The notes under the pieces are model-generated. The model had not been told where the DNA came from. It saw only the letters and a list, made by a program, of their open reading frames with translations, and searched no databases. This document shows positions 35,244 through 47,312 of a stretch of DNA of 64,000 nucleotides, in pieces (the first letter of the stretch is position 1; each line of letters opens with the position of its first letter). The stretch lies in contig CM043943.1 of NCBI GenBank assembly GCA_014529385.2, positions 154,291,092 to 154,355,091 of the forward strand, read 5' to 3'. Source of the stretch: Adiantum capillus-veneris (lineage: Eukaryota; Streptophyta; Polypodiopsida; Polypodiales; Pteridaceae). A program made the position numbers and the translations under genes.

Positions 35244-36316
35244 TAGATAGAGGAAGGAAAAGAGAGAGAGAGAGAGAGAGAGCAATGATTGCAAGTAAGT
35301 AAAGAGCAATGATTGTAAGCGAAGCCACCGTTGTTTGTGGGCTGCTAATGTGAGAGTGTAGAGGCTCTATAGAGTGCTTTGAAAGAAAAAAAATTACGTC
35401 CCCAAGATGGAGTTCAAAAATAACTTTCTATGCTCTTCACTCTACCTTTCCTATCTTTCTCTCTTTCTTTCTATCTCTCTCTTTCTTTCTATCTCTCTCT
35501 TTCTCTCTACGAATGAGGCATTACGGCGAAGAAGCAACTCTTGTGTAGAAATGTTGCACAAGAAGCACAATAAAGAAGCTCTTTTTCAAAGCACCCTACA
35601 GAGGCACAAGCATTCTCACACTGCGAACAACACAAAACAATGGCTACATTTACAACACTAGCTCTTTACCCTAAACGATGGCTACATCAATGTAATTGTA
35701 TATACTTAAATTAGACTTAATTGTAGAGAGTATGTAATTGTATATGCTTTAATTATAGGGGGTTGGTAATGCTTATATTTGTTTATGCATGTATTAAGGC
35801 ACTAAGTACGGGAGCATGGCACCCGAAGGTTAGACGCTTTATTTGGGTATAGTCCTTTTTTAATCATGGCATTGTGGTCATTGATCCACTCGTGCATGGA
35901 TTACTGCAACGGACCTTTGGTTTTACCACAATTGAGACTATGATGATATCTAAAGAGGTGCCACTTGACCTTTGGCACTATTAGCCCGTAGTTAGGTCTA
36001 CTAGTATGTATATGTATCTACGTGCTTATGTGCATATATACTTATGTATACATATATATAGATGAGTGAGTAGGGGGGGAAAGCTAAATCTCATATTGAT
36101 CTCAGTAATGTAGATGTCAGACGAGAGACCACTAGGTCAAGAGCAGTCATCTGGCTCTTCTTTTGGTTGGTTCACATCCGAGGTGGGCTCCCATCCGGGG
36201 TGGACATCGCCTCTAGTGGACCCGAGTCTTGAGGGGGTGAGACCAAGAAAAGAAATAAAGATTATTTGTGGCTAGTTAACCCTAAACCATGAGTATTATA
36301 GGTTTATTGTTATTAA
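34133..36316. repeat. Simple-sequence region: poly-C, CA, GA and AT runs
   Basis: Poly-C runs at 34517-34549 and 34952-34979, CA at 34803-34822, GA tracts at 35107-35129, 35213-35240 and 35262-35281, an (AT)n at 35186-35212, and T/C-rich 35440-35510. From 35650 to 36300 there is anonymous AT-rich sequence. No gene is supported; all long frames are simple-repeat translations. Confidence 0.7.
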
Positions 36317-37700
36317 TTGCAGGCATGGGCATCCTACATCTACTCTACTCAGGTTCCTCCATTGGAGGTAGATCTAGATCTATCTCTTTACGAGACTAGT
36401 ACCTCCGTTCCATGGATTCATTGTTTGGACGATACACTCCACAGCAGCTTGCGACCTACGGTCTTTCTCCGCAGTCCACACCATGGGGGGAGTCAGGGAG
36501 GGACTCCTTACATCCAGAGCCTCGCACCGATGGCACCTCAATCTATGGCCCCGCCCCTTCTTATCGTCGTACTCCCCTTCCATCGCAAGTTTCCATGCCC
36601 ATGGCATCGCAGGGTCCCACTCCCATGGCATCACAGGGACCACCACCACTCCATTCCACTCTTGTTGTGCTAGAACACCGTCGACGCACTTCTTCTAGCG
36701 GCACGTGTCGATGATCGTCTCAAGGCAGCAAGCACCGAGACAGACAAAATGGTGGGGGATCTTTTGGCTTTGCTTGATCTGGTAGTGGGGGGGGAACAAA
36801 GTCCCCTATTTTAGAACGTGTTGCCCCTGATGCAGAGAATGAGGATACTGACACACCTGTACGAGACACGCATGGATGCTACTACATGGTAAAATATGGT
36901 GGGGAGGTGGACTTTGGTACAGCATAGGACAGGGCGTTTCGACACCATCTTCAGATTCTTATACATTTGATGTATAAGAATTGTTTTATAAAGTTTAGAA
37001 ACCGACCGCCTAATCATGCACGCTACATTGAGGACGCGCTTATGCTAGATTTCGAATTCCCTCGATCAACATTTTTCACAACAATGGTTGGAGGGCTACA
37101 TAAAAATATTTTTGAAAAACAAACAGTCCAGTATACAGCATGCAGTAGCCAACCAAGTTAGAGATCCAGACAGGAGCTATCGCGGTGACAACATGGCAGA
37201 TGCGGGGTGGGAGTGGGCAATGCAAGAAAAGAGCAATCAGGCTACAACATGCTCATTCTACAAACAACAACACAAAGCTCGGGCTAGACAAACTCCCATG
37301 CACTATGGCTCGGGAGGCGAAGCAGCATGGAAGGACAAATATGTAAGATTGATTAAATTACAACCTAAATTGGCAATTATAAAGATTATAGATGATTTTT
37401 TATTATTATTGCTAACTTAGGAAAATATCACTCTTAGTCGATCAACCAGAGAGATGGTTAAGTTTCACGAGCGGCATATAAAATTTGAAACTTGGCGATG
37501 GTTGTTCGAGAACAACCACATCTCTTGTGAGAAATTTGACGAAGCGGATGGATCACTACAAGCGGTAAGTTTAAACAAATAACTTTGTATCAATTGTTTT
37601 GAGATGTTGATATTTGTTTAATTTGGTTTGGGTTTATGTAAAGTGAAGGTGATCAAACGAACGTGCATGTGGACGAGGAGGAGGAGGAGGAGTATTAGAT
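36317..37700 (+). pseudogene. Transposase_24-like CACTA accessory protein remnant
   Basis: After a TTGCAG acceptor (36318-36323) a Pro/Ser-rich segment reads MDSLFGRYTPQQLATYGLSP and repeated MPMASQGPTPMASQGP (36412-36714). Further exons read FRNRPPNHARYIEDALML (36985), AVANQVRDPDRSYRGDNMAD, then KSNQATTCSFYKQQHKARAR and PMHYGSGGEAAWKDKY (37230-37345), then MVKFHERHIKFETWRWLFEN (37455-37510). The basic stretch followed by H-x-GSGG-x-A matches SSHHLGSGGWASFE of the accessory gene at 18956-20270. It ends near a GAGGAGGAGGAG run and stop (37680-37698). Orientation is opposite to both neighbouring Tnp2 genes, so it belongs to another CACTA copy whose ends I could not fix. Confidence 0.55.
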
Positions 37701-38339
37701 AAAAATATATTTGTCTAAACTTTCATAAAGTCCCAATGTGACACAATGTATATATAACTATTTTCATTTTATTTATAACTTTTTTAAATAGTTGATCTTT
37801 TTCACATTAAATCGTCAAGGTATAAAAAATTTGATTTCAATTTTTTGTTTTTCTTCTATACTCTTTCAAAAACCAATTGATGTTTCATTGTTTTATGCAT
37901 GTCAAAAATAAAGGTCCTCATTTGCGCCACCCAATTTTGGGTGGCCCAAATGAACATCTTTATTTTTGAATAGGTGTTTAGCAGTCATAAACACGGTAAT
38001 ATCAGTGGGAAGAGACGTGGTTATAGTTGCGGGTTTATTTCTCCTACTATTACCACATTTATTGCTTATAAACCACTACCGCATTTTTAGCCACGGCTAT
38101 TGCCACGTTCACAATATTTTCTCTTTCTATTTTCCTTTGGTTTTTTCTCGGCAATGCTAGCAGTTGTGGATTATTCCTCTTATAGTCGGTGTTTTTCATA
38201 GACTCACATATGTCTATACACGGATACGTAAAAGTACAGAGTTGAGTACATAAACAAGTAAGAATATTAGAAATTCAAACAAGTTTGTAATATACATTCA
38301 TAGAGAAATCCAAACAACTTCGTAAATATACATTCATAG
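37701..38339. other. Possible subterminal region of a CACTA element
   Basis: At 38010-38110 there are related motifs in both orientations (GTGGTTATAGTTGCGG; CCACGGCTATTGCCACG; AACCACTACCGCA). This is the kind of array seen near CACTA ends. No TIR with a partner could be identified. Confidence 0.3.
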
Positions 38340-41266
38340 AAGAATTATTACATCTCTATCACAGCCAAATCCAATCTCTCTCTGCTCATCGATGATGTCT
38401 TCTCCCTCCAGAATTCCATCTTTGATACATTTAGATAACCACCATGAAAGAATGGACGGAGGTTCAGTCTTGGTAGATTTGGTAGCTCTTCAAGCATTCT
38501 GTTGCCGTGAGCTTGTGAGGAATGCCCTTGCCACCACATAACACCTCATCTAACAATGTAGGAGACTCTTCCATTGTCCATCTTCGAGGAGAAGTTATGT
38601 CAACACACTCAACGTACTTTGAAAGGTAATACTTGCACTCTCCAAGCACCCACCCTCAGCCATTGAACCCTTTGGTCGTGCTCTTGGCAAACAAGCACTT
38701 ATAAGACTCCCATAAATCTTTCAACCCAAAACATCCAATGAGTACTGACAACACTTGTGATCTCTATCTCATCCACAACATGAATGAGTACGTGGATATG
38801 GATATCAAAAAAGGGCATCAGTAACTCTTTCTCTACCAACAAAGAAGCTCAATGCATTCCCTTTTCTTTTGCGGTATTGACCTTGCATCAAATTCCTTAG
38901 ATGTGATCTATCTATTAAAAAAAATAGGAGAACAATATTTGAAATGTTTAATAAAAGTACATATACAAACATCCGTGACCTATATATCCACATAACATCT
39001 CGGATACCAAGTTCCTTAAGCAATCATCAATAACAAGGGAGAGAACATACTACATGTATCAACATACAGTTAAATTAGTATCTCTTGGTTGTAGGAAGGA
39101 GTTGTTATGATTAAAAAAATATTGAGTTACCTTGATGAAATTATGTCAATCATGTATCTTCAAGTTCAAAAGACTCGCGTCATCCACAGTGAATATATTC
39201 TTCAATGAGGCACCATATCCCATGGGTGTGCATAGATTGTATTCTTTGATTAATCATGCCAATCTCTTCACAGGTAAGCACCTATGGTGCATGTGAATAT
39301 TCTTTTTGACCCATCTCTTCATCAACATGGGGCCACAAGTTGCATTTGTAATTTTGATCTTGTAAGTCATGTTGAGTTGCATCTGTGTCTTTCAAACCAG
39401 TAAGATGTTTCTACACAGAGTGGCCTACATTCTTTAATATATACATTTTTAAGTCGTGTCGAGCTGCTTCTGTGTCTTTCAAACTAGTAATATGTTTCTA
39501 CAAAGAGTGGCCTACATTTTTTAATATATACATATGATCGAGAAGATGAGCGATCTTCAAATCCTTCCAATACTCCAAAGAAACCCATACAAAGATACAG
39601 GGAGTTAGAGAGGGTCATCGTCGAGATTGGTCATCATCTCCGTCACTTAAGCTTTGACTCTGGATCGATTATGGGCCCTTCGGTCCACTTTAGGTACATA
39701 TCTACAATTGTCGGCTGTTTTAAACATCTTCCTCTCTCGACCTTTCCATTTAAATGTTTAGTTTGTGTTCTTCAGCATAGCAAATGATCTTCAAGTAGGA
39801 ATCTTCTACGTGAAAGGTATACATTCTTATTGAGATGCTTACTATACATAGATTTCAACCAATCACCACATGAGGGACAAGCTTTATAACCTTTGATGAG
39901 CACCCTACATCCATAGTAAAATATTTAGTATGATAATAAAAAATAGAATGAAATGAAAATTATCTGCATGTATTACTTAAACACAAACTAGTATCGGGAC
40001 AAAATTCAGTGTAGCTAGGAAAGTTGTGTATAGTCCATATGCTAAAATTCCTTGAACTTTGAACTCGAGAGGGGGGGGGGGGGAGGTCACTATCCAAGGA
40101 CTCTCTGTAAAACCCCTTAGCTATGAATTTTAGACCAATAAAACGAACCCTTTCTCTATTCAATCTATAAAAAGAAAAAATCAATAACACCCTTCTGTAT
40201 GTAAATCTGTGAGAAAATATGGAATAAGATAATCCCTAATGTTGAATCCACATGATAGAAATTTTTTATTATAGTAACCCCCCTCTCTAGACTCTAAATC
40301 TTTTTTCATTTTTTGGTTTTGACATATCAATCACATCTATGCCTCTCCATCTCGTAAGGTTCGTCAACTAGAGGTGCCAAATATACGTTAATGTTTTTAA
40401 CTTAACGTTTTCTTGGAGTTATAAGAGACAAAAGTATATGCTCTTTTTAAAGAAAATAAAAGGTGGCAAATTGTAATTAACTAGGACTATTGGCCAAGTA
40501 GACCATTTACTTGAGTGCATGGAGAATGGATACACACCATCCAAGCCAACGTCCATCTTAATGTGTCATGGTTATGTTTCAAAATCACACCATTTTGTAT
40601 TGATATGTTTGAAATCAATGCAATCCAAGGGAATTCTCATGATTTCATTCGTACTTGCATTCCTTGCTTCCCAGTCCATAAGTATTACTAAATCTGGGGT
40701 TCAAGATATATGTTGTATACGGGGTACCCATAAAAAATATCGAAGCACCTTACGAGAGATTTGATCGTTTGTATCTTTATAACAAGATGTTTTACATTTT
40801 GGACGTGCCTTTTCATTTTTGTATTTGTCTCTATACAAAATACAATCATTGGGACATGCGTGTATTGATCAACATCTTTTTCACTTCATCTCTTGATGTA
40901 GGAAAGACATTGTTTGAAGATAAGAACTTTTGAGATAGTAGCCTACACCATTTTGAGCAAATACACATACAAGTTAAGTATTAAAACATTCAAAAATAAT
41001 ACAATAAACATTCACAATGGAGAAGAAATTTACTTTAATAGTGCCAAAAAGGATGCATTACTCCAAGCATAATGATTTTAGAGGTTCAAAATAAGCAAAC
41101 TTGTGCTTAATCGTGACAAATTTGTGCCTTCGTAGATTTTCTCAAGCGCTTTCGCTCTAAGAAAATTTTTGCTATTACACGCTTCACTTTCTTCGTACCA
41201 ATCGTGAATAAAACCATCCACGTCGTCATAATAACTAATATCTAATTCTTCTAAATGATGTTCTCA
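38340..41266 (-). pseudogene. Tnp2 transposase of a third CACTA element (main part)
   Basis: Minus strand, in order: EELDISYYDDVDGFIHDWYE, ALEKIYEGTNLSRLSTSLFI and NHYAWSNASFLALLK (41260-41080); HACPNDCILYRDKYKNEKA (40860-40800), the Tnp2 hallmark intact; RKVLRYF-like text and a degraded LDGVYPFSMHSSKWSTWPIV, VNYNLPPF (40540-40460); MYILKNVGHS with KDTEAARHDLK (39540-39370); and a C-terminal KYYLSKYVECVDITSPRRW, SPTLLDEVLCGGKG (38640-38530). Numerous stops. A chromovirus is inserted at its N-terminal end (41267), and the missing N-terminus continues at 48884-49090. Confidence 0.82.
39364..39537 (-). repeat. 87-bp in-frame tandem duplication inside Tnp2
   Basis: AAGTC(A/G)TGT(T/C)GAG starts at 39364 and 39451, and the 87-base units match almost throughout, including GTGTCTTTCAAAC and GAGTGGCCTACATT. 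87 bases is 29 codons, so the minus-strand peptide with MYILKNVGHS and KDT...HDL occurs twice in the same frame. Confidence 0.88.
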
Positions 41267-42395
41267 TGTTAAACTGATCATTCAATATGGGGAAGTGCCA
41301 GGGGAGAAAAAGCTAGAATATTGGTTAAGCTAGTAGACCGGCTAGGAGACAAAGGGGTCCAATGAGAGTTTATTTGCATTAATTAATTACCTAAATCTCC
41401 CTCAAAAGGCCAAAGGGGGATACATGTCAGAAGGCTATCACTTACGCTGCTTAAATTTCATTGGCTAAGCCTGGCATGAGCCAATAGAGTGTGAGCATAA
41501 ACAAAAAGCAACAGGGGTCGAACAAGAGAAAGAGAGACAGGGGGCTGATTTTTCAAAGGCATTATTGCATACACTCTCACACTAGTCCATGTGTGGAGTA
41601 AGAAGACTCTCTCTCTCCTTCTCAAGCTTTAATGGAAAGCTTATTACCTACTGTGAGAAGGGAGGCCTACACCAACAACTCTTGGCTTTGTGATGCAAAT
41701 CCAACCAAGAGCCAAGCTTCAATGCATGCTCATCTAATGGAAAGCTTTAATGGAAAGCTTATTACCTACTGTGAGAAGGGAGGCCTACACCAACAACTCT
41801 TGGCTTTGTGATGCAAATCCAACCAAGAGCCAAGCTTCAATGCATGCTCATCTACTCTACCATGCTAATAACTAAGCTAAGCTATGCTAATATCCATATG
41901 TGAGGAGATGTACATATTTCTCGTAAGACTACTCCTTCTTACTCTCAATCTACTCTCATATCGAGCTACCTCTCACCATCTTTGAAGGTGTGTGAGGTCT
42001 TGGGTCTGAGACCGTGAGGGAATTGATGTTGTGTTTTATAAGTTATTTTCTTAGTGCTTGAAGTTTCCATCTTCATTGCATTAGCTAGTATTGAAGGAAC
42101 ACAAAGAACTGTATTGTAAAATGTCTCTCTTGATGGGAGAAACCATAATACAAAGCCTTTTGGAGGGGGGACCAGCTCCATGCAAATCTGGTCCTCAACT
42201 GTTGTCAATAGCTTAATTTCTCTCTCTTTTAAAGTATTGGTCAATGCTATATAACTAGGTGTTATACTTTTTGTTGCTCTCGATCTCCACCCAAGCACTC
42301 TTGTTATTCTCATTAGGAATCTATTCTAAAGAAATGCTCACTATGTTCATGCTATTTTCCGCTACATAGAAGTTACTAGGACATTAAATGTTACA
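41267..42395 (+). mobile_element. 5' LTR of the plus-strand chromovirus, 1129 bp
   Basis: Starts TGTTAAACTGATCATTCAAT and ends TTAAATGTTACA one base before the primer-binding site. It matches the 3' LTR (47313-48883) except that about 560 bases present in the 3' LTR (47400-47940) are absent here. It also carries a 118-bp duplication (next entries) that the 3' LTR lacks. Confidence 0.88.
41631..41866 (+). repeat. 118-bp tandem duplication in the 5' LTR
   Basis: GCTTATTACCTACTGTGAG occurs at 41639 and 41757 and the following text (GGAGGCCTACACCAACAACT, ATGCATGCTCATCTA) repeats with few or no differences. The 3' LTR has one copy, with CCAAGCTTGTGAG in place of one junction. Confidence 0.9.
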
Positions 42396-42396
42396 T

Positions 42397-42408
42397 TGGT
42401 ATCAGAGC
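42397..42408 (+). other. Primer-binding site, initiator tRNA-Met
   Basis: TGGTATCAGAGC, complementary to the 3' end of initiator tRNA-Met, directly after the 5' LTR plus one T. Confidence 0.93.
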
Positions 42409-42782
42409 ACAAGGTTTCTCTTTTCTTGCTCAAGAAGGGACCTCGAGCTAGCTATAAATGGTTGGTACTATTAATTGCATTTGAGTAAGTAGAATAGGGA
42501 ATTTTCATCCTTGCAATGCGTTTGCCTTCGTGCAGATAACGGGGCATCACCGTCGAGAGCTATGGTCTTAATAGTGGAGTCCTACGGAGATATTAGAAGC
42601 TTGAGAGGAGCCGGTGCTGTTTTGGTGTTGGACGACCCTCTCTTCTATTCCTTGCAAGTTATGGTATTCAAGCCATGGGTACAATAGCTTGAGTGATTTT
42701 TCTAAAGGGGTAAAGAGGAGTAGAAACTAGGGCTTGAAGTGCCAAAGTATACCTAATAATTTTACACCTAAAAATTGTTAGA

Positions 42783-44290
42783 ATGGTTGACAATATTAAA
42801 GAGAGTGAGATTAATGTTGATACTTTTGATTTTGCTAATGAGCAGGCTACTAATGATGTCCCGATGCTTGTTAACTATCTTGTTTCTAGGCTTCAACAAG
42901 CCATGGGCAATCCATCCCTCCAAAGTGAAGTGCAACGAGCAGCTTTGTGCTCATGGGATTCTCCAAGATCCCCACCATGACGAGAGATCACCTAGGAAGC
43001 CTCCTTACGAGACTTTCAAAAGAGGCCTCTCTCCAATTCAGGAAGAAGAAGAGGATCTATACAAAGAGCTCAAAAATCTACTTCTTGATGACGCATCTCC
43101 TTCTCAAAAGAGAACTCAAGAGCCCCCACCGAAGGAATGAAAAAGAAGTGAGTCTCATGCCACCTCGGAGGAGATGGCTCCATCAAGACGGCGGGCTAAA
43201 CGCTCTCCATCACCTCCAAAACGGAGAATACCATCGCACACTTCTCCACACCATACTTCAAAGAGGGATGACAAAATGCAAGAGAATAAAAATGCAAGAA
43301 AGAGGACACCCTCTTTTCCATATTCTTCATCCTCTTCCTCTTATGAAAGTGATGGTGCAGACAAGGAAGATCAAGGCAAGAAAGAGGTCACCCTCTTCTC
43401 CATCTTCCTCAAATTCTTCATCTTCTGAAGAAAGTGATGGTGCAACTTTTGAACCATCAAAAAGAAGAGGCCATAGGAAATCCTATGCCGCATGGAAGAG
43501 GTCATCCAAGCTCAAGAAGTTCAAAGAGGGAGGGAAGATCATCTCTTTCCTTACTTACAATGGCACCTTTGGTGCTACGAACAAAGTCTTGGCCTTTATC
43601 CAACAATTCGATGCTGCGTTTGGAGATGAGGGCTTCATGGAGTCCTCTAAGCTACACCATGTAGCTATGCACTTTCAAAAGTCCACCAAGAAATGGTGGT
43701 CTAGCCTACGGGCCAACAGTGAAGCTCCACAAACATGGAAAACTTTAAGAGCTTCCATTATGAAGCAATTTTTGGCCACCAATGCCAAAGACAAAGTACT
43801 CACCGAATGGTGAAGCTTGAAGCTCTCTCCCTACGAATCCATTCACAAATATGTAGACAGGTTTTGGGACCTACAACTCAAAGCCACTATCTTCAAAAAG
43901 CTGGATTTTGGAGAGCAAAAGCAACAATTTTGTGCGAGCTTAACTGAAGAAATGGCGGAGTATGTCAACTCACAAAGGCTACGCACCATACCGGCGGTTA
44001 TACACCATACTATGGTGGCTTTTCGAATCAATTTCCAAACAGGGGCTAAAAGAAATTCTAAGCCCACGGAAAACAAGGGTTCCAAAGAGGCTAAGGGGAA
44101 GACAATGTCCAAAATTCTCCTAAGGGAAATTCCAACAAAGCTAAGGAGAAGGGAGTTTACAAACACAAAAACAAACTCTCTCTTGAAGAGCTTGAGCGTT
44201 ATCGCAAGGATAACCTTTGTTTCAAGTGCGACGAGCAAGGGCATGCATACCGTGCTTGTCCCCAAAAGAACACCCGCCATGAGCCTCCTA
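42783..44290 (+). pseudogene. Gag of the plus-strand chromovirus
   Basis: ATG at 42783 gives MVDNIKESEINVDTFDFANE and VNYLVSRLQQAMGNPSLQSE. A frameshift near 42940 leads to a Lys/Arg/Ser-rich linker and the capsid LAFIQQFDAAFGDEGFMESS, FQKSTKKWWSSLRAN, IMKQFLATNAKDKVLTEW (to 43810). TGA at 43811-43813 stands where the minus-strand copy has Cys. It continues in frame with LKLSPYESIHKYVDRFWDL and FCASLTEEMAEYVNSQR. Between about 44100 and 44220 the frame shifts again, into the knuckle CFKCDEQGHAYRACPQKN (44218-44265). Gag would package the element RNA; here at least three lesions disable it. Confidence 0.87.
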
Positions 44291-44298
44291 GAGCTACC

Positions 44299-45051
44299 TT
44301 GGTTAAAATCCAACAGGACGAAACTCACCACAAAGGATCTCCTCTATGCCATGCTTGGGGAAAGGTAAGAGAACATGATGCTTTTATTCTCTTTGACCCT
44401 GGTTCTACTCACAATTTCATATCCACAAAGTTGGCCACCAAGCTAGAAATACAAGCTTACGAGATGGGAGATGTCCTACCTACAGACGGTGCTTTCAAGG
44501 GGCAAGAAGCTTCAATCACTCCCTTATTAGAGAAATTGAGGCTCCATGTCCAAAGCTATGTGGACAAAGAGGACTTCTTTATCTCTCCTCTCAAGCATGA
44601 GGATGTAATCTTAGGGACACCATGGTTTGATTGCATGGCTGCCAATGTTAAATTCCATAACACGAGAATCTACTTTAGGTTCAAGGAAAAATATATGTAC
44701 ATAGATGCCAAAGAAATGGGTAACACCATACCCATTGTACATATGCAAGCTTTCAATAAGTCAATAAAGAGCTCTATTTCCGTGTACATAATTTTTGTTA
44801 AAGATTCTCAAAATGAACCTAATGTTTTAGCAAAAGAAAATATACACACTCACAAGGAATTAGAGTTATCCAATTTTCTCAAGGGGTTTCAATATGTCTT
44901 TATTGATGACATCCCTTGTGAGCTACCTCCTAAAGGAGGCAATGATGACCATGCAATTGAACTTCTTTCAAGAAGTTCACCGCCTAATAAACCTCCTTAT
45001 AGAGTTTCTCAAGGTCAACAAGAGGAGATTATGCGGCAGGTGCATGAGTAA
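44299..45051 (+). pseudogene. Protease region of the plus-strand chromovirus, DPG active site
   Basis: VREHDAFILFDPGSTHNFIS (about 44370-44430) is the retropepsin active site with Pro in place of Ser/Thr. KHEDVILGTPWFDCMAANVK (44595-44650) is the later conserved block. A linker with NFLKGFQYVFIDDIPCELPP leads to the reverse transcriptase. TAA at 45049-45051 interrupts the frame where the minus copy reads QKLVDKG; the same frame resumes at once. Confidence 0.87.
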
Positions 45052-47270
45052 GTTGAGAAGGGCATGGTTAGGCTTAGCTCATCTCCATTTTTCTCACCTG
45101 TGCTATTAGTGCAAAAGAAAGACAGCATGTATCATATGTGTGTTAACTATAGAGCACTAAATAGGATCAGTATCAAGAATAGGTTTCCTGTTCCACGAGT
45201 AGAAGACCTATTTGATAATCTACAAGGATCCACCTACTTCAGTGGGATTGACCTAAAAAGTGGCTATCATCAAATAAGGATAGTTGATCAAGAGATTGTA
45301 AAGACCGCATTTCGCACTACATTTGGTCTTTACAAATATATAGTCGTGCCTTTTGGCTTGACCAATGCACCAGCCACCTTCAACCACTTGATGGAGAAGC
45401 TATTCAGACCTCACCAGACCTTTACTGGAGTGTTCTTTGATGATATCATCATCTACTCTATTTCATTAGATGAACACAAGAAACACCTCCAGGTAATATT
45501 TCAAGTTCTAAGAGAGAATAAAATTTATGTTAATCAAAAGAAAAGTGTATTTTTCTTGCAAGAGATTCAGTATTTAGGTCACATTATCGCTCAAGATGGC
45601 ATTCAAACGGATACATCAAAGTTAGAGGTAATAAAAGGATAGCCTAAACCAAGGAACCTTCATGAATTAAGAAGAGGTATGTGTGCATACTATAGATGCT
45701 TCATAAAAAAGTTCTCACAAATTGCAGGACCATTACATGACCTAACAAAGAAAAACCTTAGGTATACATGGTCTACCAAGGAGAACAATGCTTTCAAAAA
45801 GATTAAAGAAAAGATTATCTCTCAACCTGTGCTTACACTACCGGATCTCTCAAAGCCATTTGACGTCCAATGTGACGCTTGTGGTGATTGCCTTGGAGCT
45901 GTTTTGCTCCAAGAAGGGCACGCCATAGCCTATGAAAGTCTAAAGCTCGACCCTGTTGAGCAAGCTCTAGGCATATATGAAAAGGAACTCCTCGCAGTTC
46001 TACATGCCTTAGACTCATGGAAGCACTATTTATTGGGGACTCCTTTCATTCTGCGAACGGATCACCAAAGCCTTAAGTACTTCATGACGCAGACCAAGCT
46101 CTCCGACAAACAAATGGGGTGGGAAAATTTCCTTTTGCAATCTCATTTTCATATTTCTCACATTACTGGCAAGCATAATCAAGTAGCCAATGCACTCTCA
46201 AGACAACCAAGAGTGAATGCGGTTTCCATAGCAACTCACAATGATCTATCTTCTATGATAGATGAGTATGCTATTGATCCCGATTTTAGAGATGTGATTT
46301 CAGCCCTTGCATTAGGGAAGAAAGAGGAACCATTTACCTTACAAGATGGTTATCTTCTCTATGGTAATAGACTATGTGTTACTAACTCACTACGTGAGAA
46401 AGTAATGTATGAATCTCATGCTCCTTCTTATGTGGGGCATAGAGGGATTCAGCCTACCCTAAAGGGGATTGAAACATATTTCTATTGGCCTACCATGAAA
46501 GCAAACATACAAGAGTATGTTTCTAAATGTGTGGTATGCCAAAACACGAAGGCTGATAGAGGGAAGCAACCTGGATTGCTTCAACCTTTTCCAATCCCTA
46601 ATTCACCATGGGAGAGCATATCCATGGATTTTATCTTTGGATTGCCTAAGTCTATCCATGGGAATACGGGAATATGGATGATAGTAGACAGGTTCAGTAA
46701 ACAAGCTCATTTTATGCATGTCAAAAAGACTATCAAAGCCCATCAAATGGCAACCCTCTTCATGTCACAAATTTTCAAGTACCATGGCTTGCCAATGTCC
46801 ATAGTGTTGGATAGAGATCTTAGAATGACCAGTAATTTCTGGAAGGGTCTCTTTGAGAATTTAGAGACAAGGCTAAACTTCTCTTCATCCTATCAACCAC
46901 AAACAGATGGCCAAAGTGAAATAGCTAACCTAACAATCCTTGATCTACTAAAAGCCTACGTAACGGAAGTAGATCAAAGATTCCAATGGAAGAAGTACTT
47001 ACCCTTAGTGGAGTATGCTTACAACAACACTGTACATAGTTCCACGGAAAAAGCACCTTTCGAGGTAATTGAGGGAAGATCAAAAAGTCCCCTGCTACTT
47101 AAGGTACATGGGAAGATCTTCATTGCAGATGAGTATAGCCGAGACCTACAAGAATCTTTTCAAAAGATTAAGGATGCTATCTCTATCTCACAGCAAAGGC
47201 AAAAGGCTGCTATTGATAAGCACAGAAGAGCCCAAGCCTTTAAAGAAAATGATTGGGTCTTACTCAAAAT
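45052..47270 (+). pseudogene. Reverse transcriptase, RNase H and integrase of the plus-strand chromovirus
   Basis: One frame with the stop TAG at 45640-45642 (Trp expected, KG-stop-PKPRNLHEL). Reverse transcriptase: VLLVQKKDSMYHMCVNYRAL, IDLKSGYHQIRI, VVPFGLTNAPATFNHLME, GVFFDDIIIYSIS (45064-45480). RNase H: FDVQCDACGDCLGAVLLQEG (Asp), YEKELLAVLHALDSW (Glu), LRTDHQSLKYFM (Asp) (45860-46090). Integrase: KCVVCQNTKADRGKQPG, SISMDFIFGLPK, MSIVLDRDLRM and QPQTDGQSEIANLTIL (46520-46950), so D, D and E are all present. It stops at KENDWVLLKM, where a foreign sequence begins (47271). The C-terminal integrase tail and chromodomain, present in the minus copy, are missing. Confidence 0.9.
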
Positions 47271-47312
47271 GTCATAATAACTAATATCTAATTCTCCTAA
47301 ATGATTTTCTCA
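47271..47312 (-). repeat. 42-bp second copy of the CACTA flank, abutting the 3' LTR
   Basis: GTCATAATAACTAATATCTA...TTCTCA is identical to 41225-41266 except for two bases. The first copy is Tnp2 coding sequence just left of the 5' LTR. Here it joins truncated integrase to the 3' LTR. Confidence 0.9.

Noticed and set aside
38181-38192. TATAGTCGGTG as a CACTA-like right terminus for the accessory ORF at 36317
   Set aside because: No partner terminus and no target duplication found.
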